Source: CAVSUR01 sp052143655 (GTDB taxonomy: Bacteria; Actinomycetota; Actinomycetes; Streptosporangiales; Streptosporangiaceae). Taken from it: a stretch of 35,218 nt of DNA. Position numbers and translations under genes: made by a program. The stretch spans positions 1 to 35,218 of the forward strand of contig JBKQSL010000111.1 in the NCBI GenBank assembly GCA_052143655.1, in the 5' to 3' direction. This document shows, piece by piece, positions 21,419-28,640 of this stretch (position 1 is the first letter of the stretch; each line of letters opens with the position of its first letter). The notes below the pieces were generated by a model. It searched no databases and was not told where the DNA came from. It worked only from the letters and a program-made list of their open reading frames with translations.

Positions 21419-22795
21419 ATGCAGCCCGATATCGATGCTCAGCTCAGCAACTTCTTCGAGGAAACTCCTCAGCGCGACTTCGCCCGGGTCATGCGCGGAT
21501 ACGACCCGCACCAGGTCAACGAGCACCTGAAGCAGGTAGACGGTGACCTGCGGCAGCATCGGGAGCAGGTGCAGGCGCTGCAACGCGAGCTTGCCGACGC
21601 CCACCGGCAGCTTCAGGAGCAGGAGCGGCCCACCTACTCCGGCCTCGGCTCGCGCATCGAGCAGCTGCTGCGGCTCGCCGAGGAGCAGGCGACCGAGATA
21701 CTGCAGGAAGCCCGGTCGGCGGCGAACGAGTTCAACGCCACCGCCAAGGTCGAGGCGGCTGAGCTGCGGGCCGCCGCCGAGAACGAGGCGGCCGAGCTGC
21801 GCGCGATCGCCAAGCGGGAGACTGACGACCTGCGCTCGTCCGCCGAGCGCGAGGCCGACGCGATCCGCACCTCGGCGCGGCGCGAGGCCGACGAGCTGAC
21901 GTCGACCACGGAGCGCGAGGTGGCCAAGCTGCGGGCCACCGCCGAGCACGAGGTCGCCGAGAAGCGCGCCTCGATCGAGCGCGACATCGCCAAGCTGCGC
22001 ACCACGACCGAGCGCGAGGTCGCCCAGCTGAAGGCGTCGTCGAAGCGCGAGCGGGACGAGATCCTCACCACCTCCAAGCGCCAGGCCGACGAGATGCGCA
22101 GCCAGGCGCAGCGGATCCTGGAGGAGAGCGAAGCCCAGCGCGCTCAGGCCGAGGCCGAGTTCGAGATCCAGCTGGCGTCCCGCCGCGAGGAGGCCGAGCG
22201 CCAGGAGGCCGAGCGCCTGGCGGCCGCGCAGTCGGCCACCCAGAAGATGGTGTCCGAGGCCGAGCAGCGGGCTGCCACCGCCGAGCAGCGGGCCGCCAAG
22301 GCCAGCGCGCAGGCCGAGCAGACCCGGCGCGAGGCCGACCAGCACTCCCGCCAGCTGGTCAGCAACGCCAAGAAGAACGCCGACCAGATAGTCGCGCAGG
22401 CCAAGTCGCAGGCCGACCAGCTGCTGGCCGAGACCAAGTCCGAGTCCGACCGGATCAGGACCCTGGCCCAGCGTCAGGTCGACGAGCTCAACAAGCAGAA
22501 GGAGAGCGTGGCCACGCACCTGGCGCAGATCAGCCAGCTGCTGGGCACCCAGATGATGCCGGGCCTGGCCGACGCGCTCAAGCCGCAGCAGAACGCGGTC
22601 TCGGCGCCGGCCGCCAAGGCAGTTACCGCGGCGCCGTCGGGTGCCAACGGCGGCCAGGGCGCTGGCGCCCACTCCCGCACGGTGACCGCGGGCCAGCAGG
22701 ACAACGGCGGCCCTGCGGGCGGTTCCGGCGGCGCCAAGCAGCCGGCGGGCACCAAGTCCGGCAAGCCCGACGACGAGGACTGGTGGACCGCCTAG
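21419..22795 (+). CDS. filP: FilP-like coiled-coil cytoskeletal protein with DivIVA-type N-terminus
   Basis: A 458-residue coiled coil. Residues 18-40 (RDFARVMRGYDPHQVNEHL) resemble the membrane/polar-targeting start of DivIVA and FilP. Residues 71-100 (PTYSGLGSRIEQLLRLAEEQ and on) closely match FilP of Streptomyces from memory. Residues 110-230 are eleven gap-free 11-residue repeats, for example EREADAIRTSA and EREVAKLRATA. A further hendecad stretch follows near KKNADQIVAQA and KSQADQLLAET. From about 395 the chain is Ala/Gly/Pro-rich and disordered, ending DDEDWWTA. FilP is about 310 residues, so this is longer. It probably forms filaments at hyphal tips with DivIVA and Scy. The ATG at 21419 has AGGATTAGG upstream. 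Confidence 0.85.
   Translation: MQPDIDAQLSNFFEETPQRDFARVMRGYDPHQVNEHLKQVDGDLRQHREQVQALQRELADAHRQLQEQERPTYSGLGSRIEQLLRLAEEQATEILQEARSAANEFNATAKVEAAELRAAAENEAAELRAIAKRETDDLRSSAEREADAIRTSARREADELTSTTEREVAKLRATAEHEVAEKRASIERDIAKLRTTTEREVAQLKASSKRERDEILTTSKRQADEMRSQAQRILEESEAQRAQAEAEFEIQLASRREEAERQEAERLAAAQSATQKMVSEAEQRAATAEQRAAKASAQAEQTRREADQHSRQLVSNAKKNADQIVAQAKSQADQLLAETKSESDRIRTLAQRQVDELNKQKESVATHLAQISQLLGTQMMPGLADALKPQQNAVSAPAAKAVTAAPSGANGGQGAGAHSRTVTAGQQDNGGPAGGSGGAKQPAGTKSGKPDDEDWWTA
21746..22108 (+). repeat. Eleven tandem 33-bp units encoding hendecads
   Basis: The DNA for residues 110-230 of the coiled coil consists of eleven consecutive 33-bp units with no insertion. Each encodes an 11-mer of form (E/K)RE-A-x-LR-(T/A)-x-(A/S/T). 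The units are diverged at DNA level but keep period and pattern, indicating expansion by internal duplication followed by selection. Confidence 0.8.
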
Positions 22796-22813
22796 CGATC
22801 CACCGTCACCAGC

Positions 22814-22857
22814 ACGCGGATGGCCCGGCCGGGGTTCCCGGTCCGGGCCATCCGCGT
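22814..22857. terminator. Strong bidirectional hairpin after filP
   Basis: Perfect 15-bp arms, ACGCGGATGGCCCGG (22814-22828) and its complement (22843-22857), enclose a 14-nt loop that can pair again (CCGGG / CCCGG). It sits 18 nt after the filP stop and 8 nt before the end of the convergent SDR remnant, the ideal place for a shared terminator. Confidence 0.8.
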
Positions 22858-22865
22858 GTCCGGGC

Positions 22866-23075
22866 TTACGGGCTGACGGCCTGGCCGCCGTCCACGATGC
22901 GGACCTGCCCGGTCATGAACGAGGAAGCCTCGCCGGCCAGGAACACCGCCGGGCCGGCCATCTCGGCGGCGCTCGCCCGCCGGCGCATCGGGACGGTCGC
23001 GACCGTGGCCGGGCCGAGGCCGCGGGATGCGCCGGTGACGAACGCGGTCTTGCCGGTGCGGTCGAACGGGCTCAT
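22866..23075 (-). pseudogene. Internally deleted short-chain dehydrogenase (SDR) remnant
   Basis: An open frame of only 69 residues, versus about 250 for the family. Residues 1-22 are the SDR start with the cofactor motif GKTAFVTGASRGLG. Residues 28-69 are the SDR C-terminus, PMRRRASAAEMAGPAVFLAG followed by EASSFMTGQVRIVDGG. Everything between, including the catalytic Ser-Tyr-Lys, is missing, and the junction is in frame. It cannot be an active SDR. The ATG (23075-23073) overlaps the TGA of the hydrolase gene as ATGA, so it is still translated with it. It is either a pseudogene or a small protein retained after deletion. Confidence 0.75.
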
Positions 23076-23818
23076 GACTGCCTCTCCGTCTCCGTGGCCA
23101 GCCAGTGCGTGGGCAGCGGCCACGCCGCGGGGTTGACGCGCCGGACTATCTCGTTCAGCACGATGCGGACGTAGCGCTCCCCCACCCACAGGTGCCTGGC
23201 CCGGTCCACGGCGATGATCTCGGCCTGCGGCACCCGGGCGAACCGGGCCCGGGCCTCGTCCGGGCGCAGGTAGTCGTCGAGCTCGGGCACCAGCGCCAGC
23301 AGCGGCCTGCCGGTCCGGGCCCAGTCGTCCAGGTCGGCGTCCGCGGCCCGGTGCAGGGCCGGGGACAGCAGCACGGCGCCCTCGACGGCGGGCACGTTCC
23401 CCCACTTGAGGGCCAGCTCGGTGCCGAACGACCAGCCGACCAGCCACAGCCGGGGCAGCCCGGCCGCCTGGCTCCAGGCGATCGCGGCCTCGACGTCGGC
23501 CCGCTCGGCCTCGGCGTGCCCGAACTCCCCGTCGCTGGTGCCGTGATAGGAGGATGTCCCCCGGGTGTTGAACCGCAGGACGGCCAGGTCCGCCAGCGCG
23601 GGCAGCCGGAACGACGCCTTGCGCAGGATGTGGCTGTCCATCATGCCGCCGGCCGTCGGCAGCGGGTGCAGGCAGATCAGGGTGGCGGCCAGCGGCCGGT
23701 CCGGCGGCAGCGCCAGCTCGCCGACCAGGTTCAGGCCGTCGGAGGTGCGCAGCGTGACAGGCTCGCGGCGGGCAGGCAGGATCGTGCTGGCCGTGATCTC
23801 GGCCGTCGTGCCGGTCAT
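23072..23818 (-). CDS. Alpha/beta hydrolase
   Basis: A 248-residue alpha/beta-hydrolase. The oxyanion region is LICLHPLPTAGGMMDS, a family-typical LAVLRFNTRGTSSYHGTSDG follows, and the nucleophile elbow is GWSFG with S130. The acid is probably D181 or D182 (PELDDYLRP) and the base H209 (DRARHLWVG). It looks like the small cytoplasmic hydrolases of the DLH/YueD kind common in actinobacteria; the substrate is unknown. The ATG at 23818 (MTGTTAEI) was chosen over the extended frame to 23941. The 3' end overlaps the SDR remnant by ATGA. Confidence 0.88.
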   Translation of the reverse strand: MTGTTAEITASTILPARREPVTLRTSDGLNLVGELALPPDRPLAATLICLHPLPTAGGMMDSHILRKASFRLPALADLAVLRFNTRGTSSYHGTSDGEFGHAEAERADVEAAIAWSQAAGLPRLWLVGWSFGTELALKWGNVPAVEGAVLLSPALHRAADADLDDWARTGRPLLALVPELDDYLRPDEARARFARVPQAEIIAVDRARHLWVGERYVRIVLNEIVRRVNPAAWPLPTHWLATETERQS

Positions 23819-23846
23819 GAGCCCCTCATTCCGGTTACTGAGCTCG

Positions 23847-24218
23847 CTAGCGGTGCGTGCTGGGTCCCATCCCCGGCCGCCGCGGCCGGCGCTGCCAGCA
23901 TGCGCTGTGCCAGTGCCGCCGCTCCGCCGGGCCGGGAGCATCGGCCGGCCAGGCGACGAGGTGCGCGGTCCCGGGGCGGATCTCCTGGTCGCAGCCCGGG
24001 CAGCGGTAGGTCTTGGCCGTGGCCGCGCCGGGCACCTGCCGGACCACCCAGTCGCCGTCTGGCCAGGACTGGGTCAGCGGCGGCCCGAGCCGGGTCGCCG
24101 GGTCGCCGCCCCGGCCCGCAGGCTGGCCGGGAGCGGCCGCAGCGCGGAGCCCGCCGCGCGGCCGGCGTGGCATCCCGTCCGGCAGGCGGCGCGCCTTACG
24201 CGGGCTCACGCCCGTCAC
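23847..24218 (-). CDS. Small putative zinc-binding protein (often labelled ATP/GTP-binding protein)
   Basis: A 123-residue protein. The first 50 residues are Arg/Pro/Gly-rich. The conserved part is GDWVVRQVPGAATAKTYRCP, then GCDQEI, HLVAW and ERRHWHSACW. C73 and C76 with H86, H102/H104 and C107 form a likely treble-clef zinc site. Homologues in Streptomyces, beside filP from memory, carry the uninformative label ATP/GTP-binding protein, and I see no nucleotide-binding motif here. The start is uncertain: GTG at 24218 is used, and a later GTG gives VSPRKARR. It lies 28 nt upstream of the hydrolase and on its strand. Confidence 0.72.
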   Translation of the reverse strand: MTGVSPRKARRLPDGMPRRPRGGLRAAAAPGQPAGRGGDPATRLGPPLTQSWPDGDWVVRQVPGAATAKTYRCPGCDQEIRPGTAHLVAWPADAPGPAERRHWHSACWQRRPRRPGMGPSTHR

Positions 24219-24360
24219 CGCCGATCATGAACCCGTGCACCTCCGCCATTCCTGCAGTCATGATTGCGCCGGGCGGGCGCTTTATTCCTCAGCCGGGTTC
24301 CGCAGCCGGGCGGGCCTGCTGCAGCACCCGACGGTTTTCCCCGCACACCCGGGGATCAGC

Positions 24361-24366
24361 TAAGAT
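24361..24366 (+). promoter_or_regulatory. Putative -10 box, leaderless promoter of the GNAT gene
   Basis: TAAGAT fits TANNNT and ends exactly 6 nt before the GTG at 24373. No ribosome site precedes the GTG, so the mRNA probably starts at the start codon. The -35 region is not recognisable. Confidence 0.5.
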
Positions 24367-24372
24367 CCTGCC

Positions 24373-24864
24373 GTGCCTTGGCAGATCTCGGCTGACGATC
24401 CGGACGCCGACGACGTCCGCAGGCTACTGGAAAGTCACCTGCGGTTCGCTGCCGCGCACACCCCGCCCGAGGACGTTCATGCCCTGGATGCGGCTGGGCT
24501 GAGCGATCCGGCCGTCACCTTCTTCAGCCTGCGCCGGGACGGCACGCTGCTCGCCGTGGGCGCTCTGCGTCAACTGGATGAGCGGCACGCTGAGCTGAAG
24601 TCGATGCACACCGTGCCCGCTGCGCGCCGACGCGGCATCGGCCGGGCCATGGTCGACCGCCTGATCAGCACCGCCGCTGATCGCGGCTACCGTCGGCTAA
24701 GCCTGGAAACCGGGTCCCAGCCGGCGTTCGCCCCGGCGCGCTTGCTGTACGCGAGCGCCGGTTTCGCACCGTGCGGGCCATTCGGCTGCTACCGCCCCGG
24801 CCGCAGCAGCGTCTTCATGACCATGCCGCTGCCCGGCCAGGACCCGGCTGCCCAGGCACGCTGA
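24373..24864 (+). CDS. GNAT-family N-acetyltransferase
   Basis: A 163-residue GNAT acetyltransferase. The acetyl-CoA site is ELKSMHTVPAARRRGIGRAM (motif RxxGIG in V-x-x-x-x-RRRGIG-x-A), followed by the helix VDRLISTAADRGYRRLSLET. The region LLYASAGFAPCGPFGCYRPG is the usual motif B (YxxxGF). It resembles the small PhnO/YesJ-like GNATs that modify amines or protein N-termini; the acceptor is unknown. The GTG at 24373 is supported by the -10-like TAAGAT 6 nt before it. Confidence 0.88.
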   Translation: MPWQISADDPDADDVRRLLESHLRFAAAHTPPEDVHALDAAGLSDPAVTFFSLRRDGTLLAVGALRQLDERHAELKSMHTVPAARRRGIGRAMVDRLISTAADRGYRRLSLETGSQPAFAPARLLYASAGFAPCGPFGCYRPGRSSVFMTMPLPGQDPAAQAR

Positions 24865-24894
24865 CCAGGCGGCCGAGGTGCTAGCTTCTCGATC

Positions 24895-25342
24895 ATGCGG
24901 CGCCCCGGCTGGCTGCGCCGGCTCCCGGCACCGCCGCACCTGCGTACCCGCCCGGCGGCGGCGCGGATCCTCGCGGCCGCCGGGCTGGCCGCCTGCAACT
25001 GTGGGTCCTGGCCCCGTTCAAGCCCGGCCTGATGCACTCCCCCAGCGAGTTGTTCAGCAACCTGGAGGTGACCGGCCAGCTGGCCAGTACCTGCATATTG
25101 GCGCGGGCATCGCCGAATTCGCCAGCATTTCGGTGGCGGTGCTGCTCGCCTCGCGCCGCAGCCGCGGTGAGCGGACTGCGGCCGCCCGGGTCTACCGGGC
25201 GCTGGCCCGGGCCGCGGTGGTCGCATACCCGCTGCTGGGCCTGGCCAGGATCTCAGCCGGGCGCGGCTCGCGGCAGCAGCACGGGCCGCCGCCAGCGACG
25301 GGCCGCCGCATCGAGGATCGGTTATTCCAGCTATCCAGATGA
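24895..25342 (+). pseudogene. Frameshifted DUF998-like membrane protein remnant
   Basis: No single frame spans this stretch, but three frames in series give one protein-like sequence. The first frame starts at ATG 24895 (MRRPGWLRRLPAPPHLRTR then AAGLAA) and stops after 45 codons. The second frame continues LQLWVLAPFKPGLMHSPSEL then FSNLEVTGQ, which looks like the start of a DUF998 membrane protein. The third frame gives QYLHIGAGIAEFASISVAVL then LASRR, which looks like its C-terminus, and stops at 25342. The middle of the family is absent. Two frameshifts plus an internal deletion mark it as dead. The family assignment is tentative. Confidence 0.5.
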
Positions 25343-25364
25343 GCTGCGCAGATCCGTTGCACCG

Positions 25365-25399
25365 GAAGTCACTAATGGCTAATGTCCCGGAGTGACTTC
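25365..25399. promoter_or_regulatory. 9-bp inverted repeat upstream of the S53 gene
   Basis: GAAGTCACT (25365-25373) and AGTGACTTC (25391-25399) are perfect complements around a 17-nt loop, ending 35 nt before the S53 GTG. It could be an operator, or an mRNA hairpin in the leader. The S53 ribosome site GGGAGGGG follows it. Confidence 0.5.
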
Positions 25400-25434
25400 T
25401 GCCATATCCGTTTTCTCACCCCGGGAGGGGCATC

Positions 25435-27528
25435 GTGGGTACGCGACGCAGGCCGTCGCTCGTGGCCGCAGGAGCGGCCGCTTTGCTGGGCCTGACAACG
25501 ATCAGCGGCGTTGCCGCAGCGCAGCCGGCAGGCGCGGCCACCGCCAGCCGGCATCCCCTCGCCGGGAGCCTCATTCCGGCGGCTGCCCGCCAGCATCCGG
25601 CCGGTGCCGTGGCCAAGTCCGCCCGGGTGGACTTCGAGCTGATACTGAAGCTGCGCGACGCATCGGGTGCGCAGTCGCTCGTGCGGTCGGTCAGCACCCC
25701 GGGCAGTGCGAGCTACCGGCACTACCTCACCGCAGCCCAGTGGGAAGCAAGGTTCTCCCCGGCCGCCAGCGAGGTCCGCAGCGCCCGCGAGTGGCTGGCC
25801 AGCGAGGGTTTCACGGTCGGCGCCGTATCCAGGGACCGCATCACCATCTCCGCATCCGGCACGGCCGGCCAGGTGGAGAGGGCATTCGGCACCGGCCTGG
25901 AGAACTACCGGCTGAACGGGCACCCCGTGCGCCTGGCCACCAGGAAGATGTCGGTTCCGGCTTCGATCAGCAGAAGCGTGATCGGCGCGATGGGGATCAA
26001 CCAGAGCATCGCCACGCCGACCGACGCGGCGGGCACCGCCGTCAGCACCCGGACGAGCGCGCTGGCCGCGACTAACCCGTTCCCGCCCGCGCCCCCCGCG
26101 TTCATCACGGCTAATCCGTGCGGCAGCTATTACGGCGCCAAGACCACCGCGGTCACGCCGCCGTTCGGGCACGGATACCCCCGGACGGTGCCAGACACGG
26201 TATGCGGCTACAAGCCCGGTCAGTTCCGCTCCGCCTATCAGGTTGGCCCGGCCACCAGCGGCAAGGGCGTCACTGTGGCCATCGTCGACGCCTACGGCTC
26301 ATCGACCATCGCCAGTGACGCGACCCGGTACTTCCAGCAGAACGACCCGGGCAACCCGTTCGCGAACGCGCATTTCACCCAGCTCAACGCCACGCCCTTC
26401 GACGACCAGACTGAGTGCGCCGCCTCCAGCTGGCTGGACGAGCAGGCGATCGACGTTGAATCCGTGCACTCGATGGCACCAAATGCCCATATCCTCTATG
26501 TCGGCGCCCAGGACTGCATCAACGGCCTGTTCAGCTCCGAGCAGGATGTCATCGACAACGGGCTGGCCAATGTGGTCACTAATTCGTGGGGCGACGACGC
26601 CGGGGACCTGCTCGATGACGTCGCGACCCGGACCGCGTACGACGACCTGTTCATGCTCGCCGACTCGACCGGGATGACGATCCTGTTCTCCTCCGGCGAC
26701 AACGGCGACAACTTCAACCTCTTCGGCCTCTCATCTGCCGACTACCCGCCGTCGAGCCCCTACGTCACGGGCGTCGGCGGCACCTCGCTCAAGATCGGGG
26801 CCAGCGGCCAGCAGACGGGCCAGCTCGGCTGGGCCACCGGCCGCGCGTTCAAGTGCACAGCCAACATCGAGGGCGACATCCCCGGCTGCACCGCATCGAC
26901 CGTGAATACCTGGCTGCCGGTGGCCTACGACGGCGGCAGCGGCGGGTTCACCAGCTACAACTACACCCAGCCGTTCTACCAGGCCGGGGTGGTGCCGTCC
27001 GCGCTGGCGCTGCGCAACCAGGCTCTCGACGGGTCCTCGCTGATGCGGGTGGTTCCCGACATCTCGCTCGACGCCGACCCGGCGACCGGCTTCCTCATCG
27101 GCCTGCACGAGATATTCCCGAACGGGAAGGACGAGTACGGGCAGACCCGGTACGGCGGGACCAGCCTCGCCTCGCCGCTGCTGGCTGGCGTGATCGCCGA
27201 TGCCGACCAGGCCGCGGGCACGCCGGCCGGGTTCATCAACCCGGCGATCTACCGGCTCGACCGCAAAGCCGGCGCGATCGACGACATCCTGCCCGGCGGC
27301 AACCAGGCCGAATACCGGGTCGACCACGCCTTCACCTATGTCACGGGCGCGAAGGGTGACATCCAGTCATTCCGCGAGCTCACCTACGAGGGCGTGATCA
27401 CCTACTGCGACGGCACCGGCAACTGTGCCACCCGGCCCAACACGCTCAGCACGGCCAAGGGCTACGACAGCATGACCGGGCTCGGCTCGATTGGCCCCGG
27501 CTTCATTCCTGACCTGGCTAACTTCTAA
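25435..27528 (+). CDS. Secreted S53 (sedolisin/kumamolisin) serine-carboxyl peptidase
   Basis: A 697-residue pre-pro-enzyme. Residues 1-35 are a signal peptide (MGTRRRPSLV, Ala-rich core, cleavage near GAA-TA). About 60-190 is the activation propeptide (STPGSASYRHYLTAAQW). A Pro-rich linker at 205-235 precedes the catalytic domain. The Ser-Glu-Asp set is visible: E336 and D340 (DEQAID), a likely oxyanion D387 (NSWGDD), and S577 in GGTSLASPLLAG, the GTSxxxP motif. ILFSSGDNGD and PDISLDADPATGF are conserved neighbours. These enzymes digest protein at acid pH outside the cell. GTG 25435 has GGGAGGGG 4 nt upstream. Two strong hairpins follow the stop. Confidence 0.95.
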   Translation: MGTRRRPSLVAAGAAALLGLTTISGVAAAQPAGAATASRHPLAGSLIPAAARQHPAGAVAKSARVDFELILKLRDASGAQSLVRSVSTPGSASYRHYLTAAQWEARFSPAASEVRSAREWLASEGFTVGAVSRDRITISASGTAGQVERAFGTGLENYRLNGHPVRLATRKMSVPASISRSVIGAMGINQSIATPTDAAGTAVSTRTSALAATNPFPPAPPAFITANPCGSYYGAKTTAVTPPFGHGYPRTVPDTVCGYKPGQFRSAYQVGPATSGKGVTVAIVDAYGSSTIASDATRYFQQNDPGNPFANAHFTQLNATPFDDQTECAASSWLDEQAIDVESVHSMAPNAHILYVGAQDCINGLFSSEQDVIDNGLANVVTNSWGDDAGDLLDDVATRTAYDDLFMLADSTGMTILFSSGDNGDNFNLFGLSSADYPPSSPYVTGVGGTSLKIGASGQQTGQLGWATGRAFKCTANIEGDIPGCTASTVNTWLPVAYDGGSGGFTSYNYTQPFYQAGVVPSALALRNQALDGSSLMRVVPDISLDADPATGFLIGLHEIFPNGKDEYGQTRYGGTSLASPLLAGVIADADQAAGTPAGFINPAIYRLDRKAGAIDDILPGGNQAEYRVDHAFTYVTGAKGDIQSFRELTYEGVITYCDGTGNCATRPNTLSTAKGYDSMTGLGSIGPGFIPDLANF

Positions 27529-27530
27529 CC

Positions 27531-27593
27531 CGGGCGCCGCGGCGCCCGAACCCGGCTGCCCAGCGAGCACACCTCAACGTGCCCGCTGGGCAG
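27531..27593 (+). terminator. Double hairpin downstream of the S53 gene
   Basis: First hairpin: the perfect 18-nt palindrome CGGGCGCCGCGGCGCCCG at 27531-27548, 2 nt after the stop. Second: CTGCCCAGCG (27556-27565) pairs with CGCTGGGCAG (27584-27593), and GCAC/GTGC extends the stem inward, leaving an 8-nt loop. Together they should efficiently end or protect the S53 message before nucS. Confidence 0.75.
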
Positions 27594-27638
27594 TCGCCGT
27601 TTCCAGGCCTGCCAGGTCCCGCAGGGCGGCAGGCTCGC

Positions 27639-27652
27639 TACAGTTGGCTGCC
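27639..27652 (+). promoter_or_regulatory. Putative leaderless promoter of nucS
   Basis: TACAGT (27639-27644) fits TANNNT and is 8 nt before the GTG of nucS. No ribosome site is visible. The arrangement resembles the leaderless-type boxes before the MarR and GNAT genes in this window. Confidence 0.4.
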
Positions 27653-28312
27653 GTGCGCATCGTCATCGCCCGGTGCAGCGTGGACTACGCCGGCCGCCTG
27701 TCCGCCCATCTGCCCCTGGCCACCCGGATGATCATGATCAAGGCCGACGGGTCCGTCCTGATCCACTCCGACGGCGGCAGCTACAAGCCGCTGAACTGGA
27801 TGTCCCCGCCCTGCCGGCTGGCCGAGCAGCCGGGCTGCTGGGTCGTGACCGGCAAGGCCGGCGAGACGCTGACAATCGAGATCTCCGAGATCCTCAGCGA
27901 TTCCTGCTTCGACCTCGGCACCGATCCCGGCCTGGTCAAGGACGGCGTCGAGTCGCACCTCCAGGAACTGCTCGCCGCTCAGCTGCACATCCTCGGCGAG
28001 GGCTGGCGGCTGGTCCGCCGCGAGTACCCGACCCCGATCGGGCCAGTCGACCTGATGTGCCGGGACACCGCGGGGATCAGCGTGGCCATCGAGATCAAGC
28101 GCCGCGGCGAGATCGACGGCGTCGAGCAGCTCACCCGCTACCTGGACCTGCTGAACCGTGACCCGCTGCTGACACCGGTGCTCGGCGTCTTCGCCGCCCA
28201 GGAGATCAGGCCGCAGGCCCGCACCCTGGCCGAGGACCGCGGCATCCGCTGCGTCACCCTCGACTACGAGGCGATGCGCGGCACCGACGACAGCGCGCAG
28301 CGCCTGTTCTGA
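27653..28312 (+). CDS. nucS: Mismatch-specific endonuclease NucS/EndoMS
   Basis: A 219-residue NucS, the nuclease of the MutS/MutL-independent mismatch repair of actinobacteria. Landmarks: VIARCSVDYAGRL at the start, YKPLNWMSPPC in the DNA-binding half, DPGLVKDGVESHLQELLA, and the RecB-like nuclease site D133, E147 and K149 (GPVDLMCRD, VAIEIKRRGEIDGVEQLTRY). It ends QRLF, the clamp-interaction tail. It cuts both strands at G-T-type mismatches with the help of the beta clamp. The GTG at 27653 is the family start. No mutS or mutL is in the window, as expected for the group. Confidence 0.95.
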   Translation: MRIVIARCSVDYAGRLSAHLPLATRMIMIKADGSVLIHSDGGSYKPLNWMSPPCRLAEQPGCWVVTGKAGETLTIEISEILSDSCFDLGTDPGLVKDGVESHLQELLAAQLHILGEGWRLVRREYPTPIGPVDLMCRDTAGISVAIEIKRRGEIDGVEQLTRYLDLLNRDPLLTPVLGVFAAQEIRPQARTLAEDRGIRCVTLDYEAMRGTDDSAQRLF

Positions 28313-28640
28313 CCGCTCAGCGCGCGCAGGCAACAGCCCGGCGCTCTCAGCACCTCATGGGTCATCGGCGCCATCAGCGCCCGTTAGGTAAGGAGCCGAC
28401 CTTTCCTTAGCTAACTTTGCGCTGCCGACGACATATATGGGCTCTTTGCGCGGCAGTGAGGCGTTTCTTCGATGGCTGGGAATCAGGGCCGACCCGACGG
28501 ACACCGGGCGGCCCGCGAGAGGAGTAACCCGTGACCCCCGCGGCAGGCTCGCGTGTACCAGCCCTGACCAGGCGCCCGCCGGGCGACGGCATGGGCGCGG
28601 CGAGCCCGCGGCCTGGCCGGCCTGGGGCGAGCAGCCATCC
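28313..28640. promoter_or_regulatory. Upstream region of the GT-C gene with imperfect inverted repeat
   Basis: GTTAGGTAAGGA (28383-28394) and TCCTTAGCTAAC (28404-28415) pair at 11 of 12 positions around a 9-nt loop, an AT-rich dyad rare in this DNA. Just downstream, CATATATG at about 28432-28439 looks like a -10 element and contains the ATG of the longest GT-C frame, which makes that ATG unlikely as a start. A strong ribosome site GAGAGGAG (28516-28525 region) precedes GTG 28531, which opens a different frame. Confidence 0.5.

Noticed and set aside
21746..22108. CRISPR-like or satellite repeat
   Set aside because: The 33-bp period is coding (hendecads), with diverged units and no spacers.
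22866..23447. 193-residue frame joining antisense hydrolase DNA to the SDR tail
   Set aside because: Residues before the ATG at 23075 are Arg/Gly/Pro noise antisense in composition; only the last 69 residues look like protein, and they start at an ATGA overlap.
28383..28401. DtxR/IdeR iron box
   Set aside because: The left half TTAGGTAAGG is suggestive, but the following bases do not match the 19-bp consensus and no iron gene is near. Kept only as an unassigned dyad.
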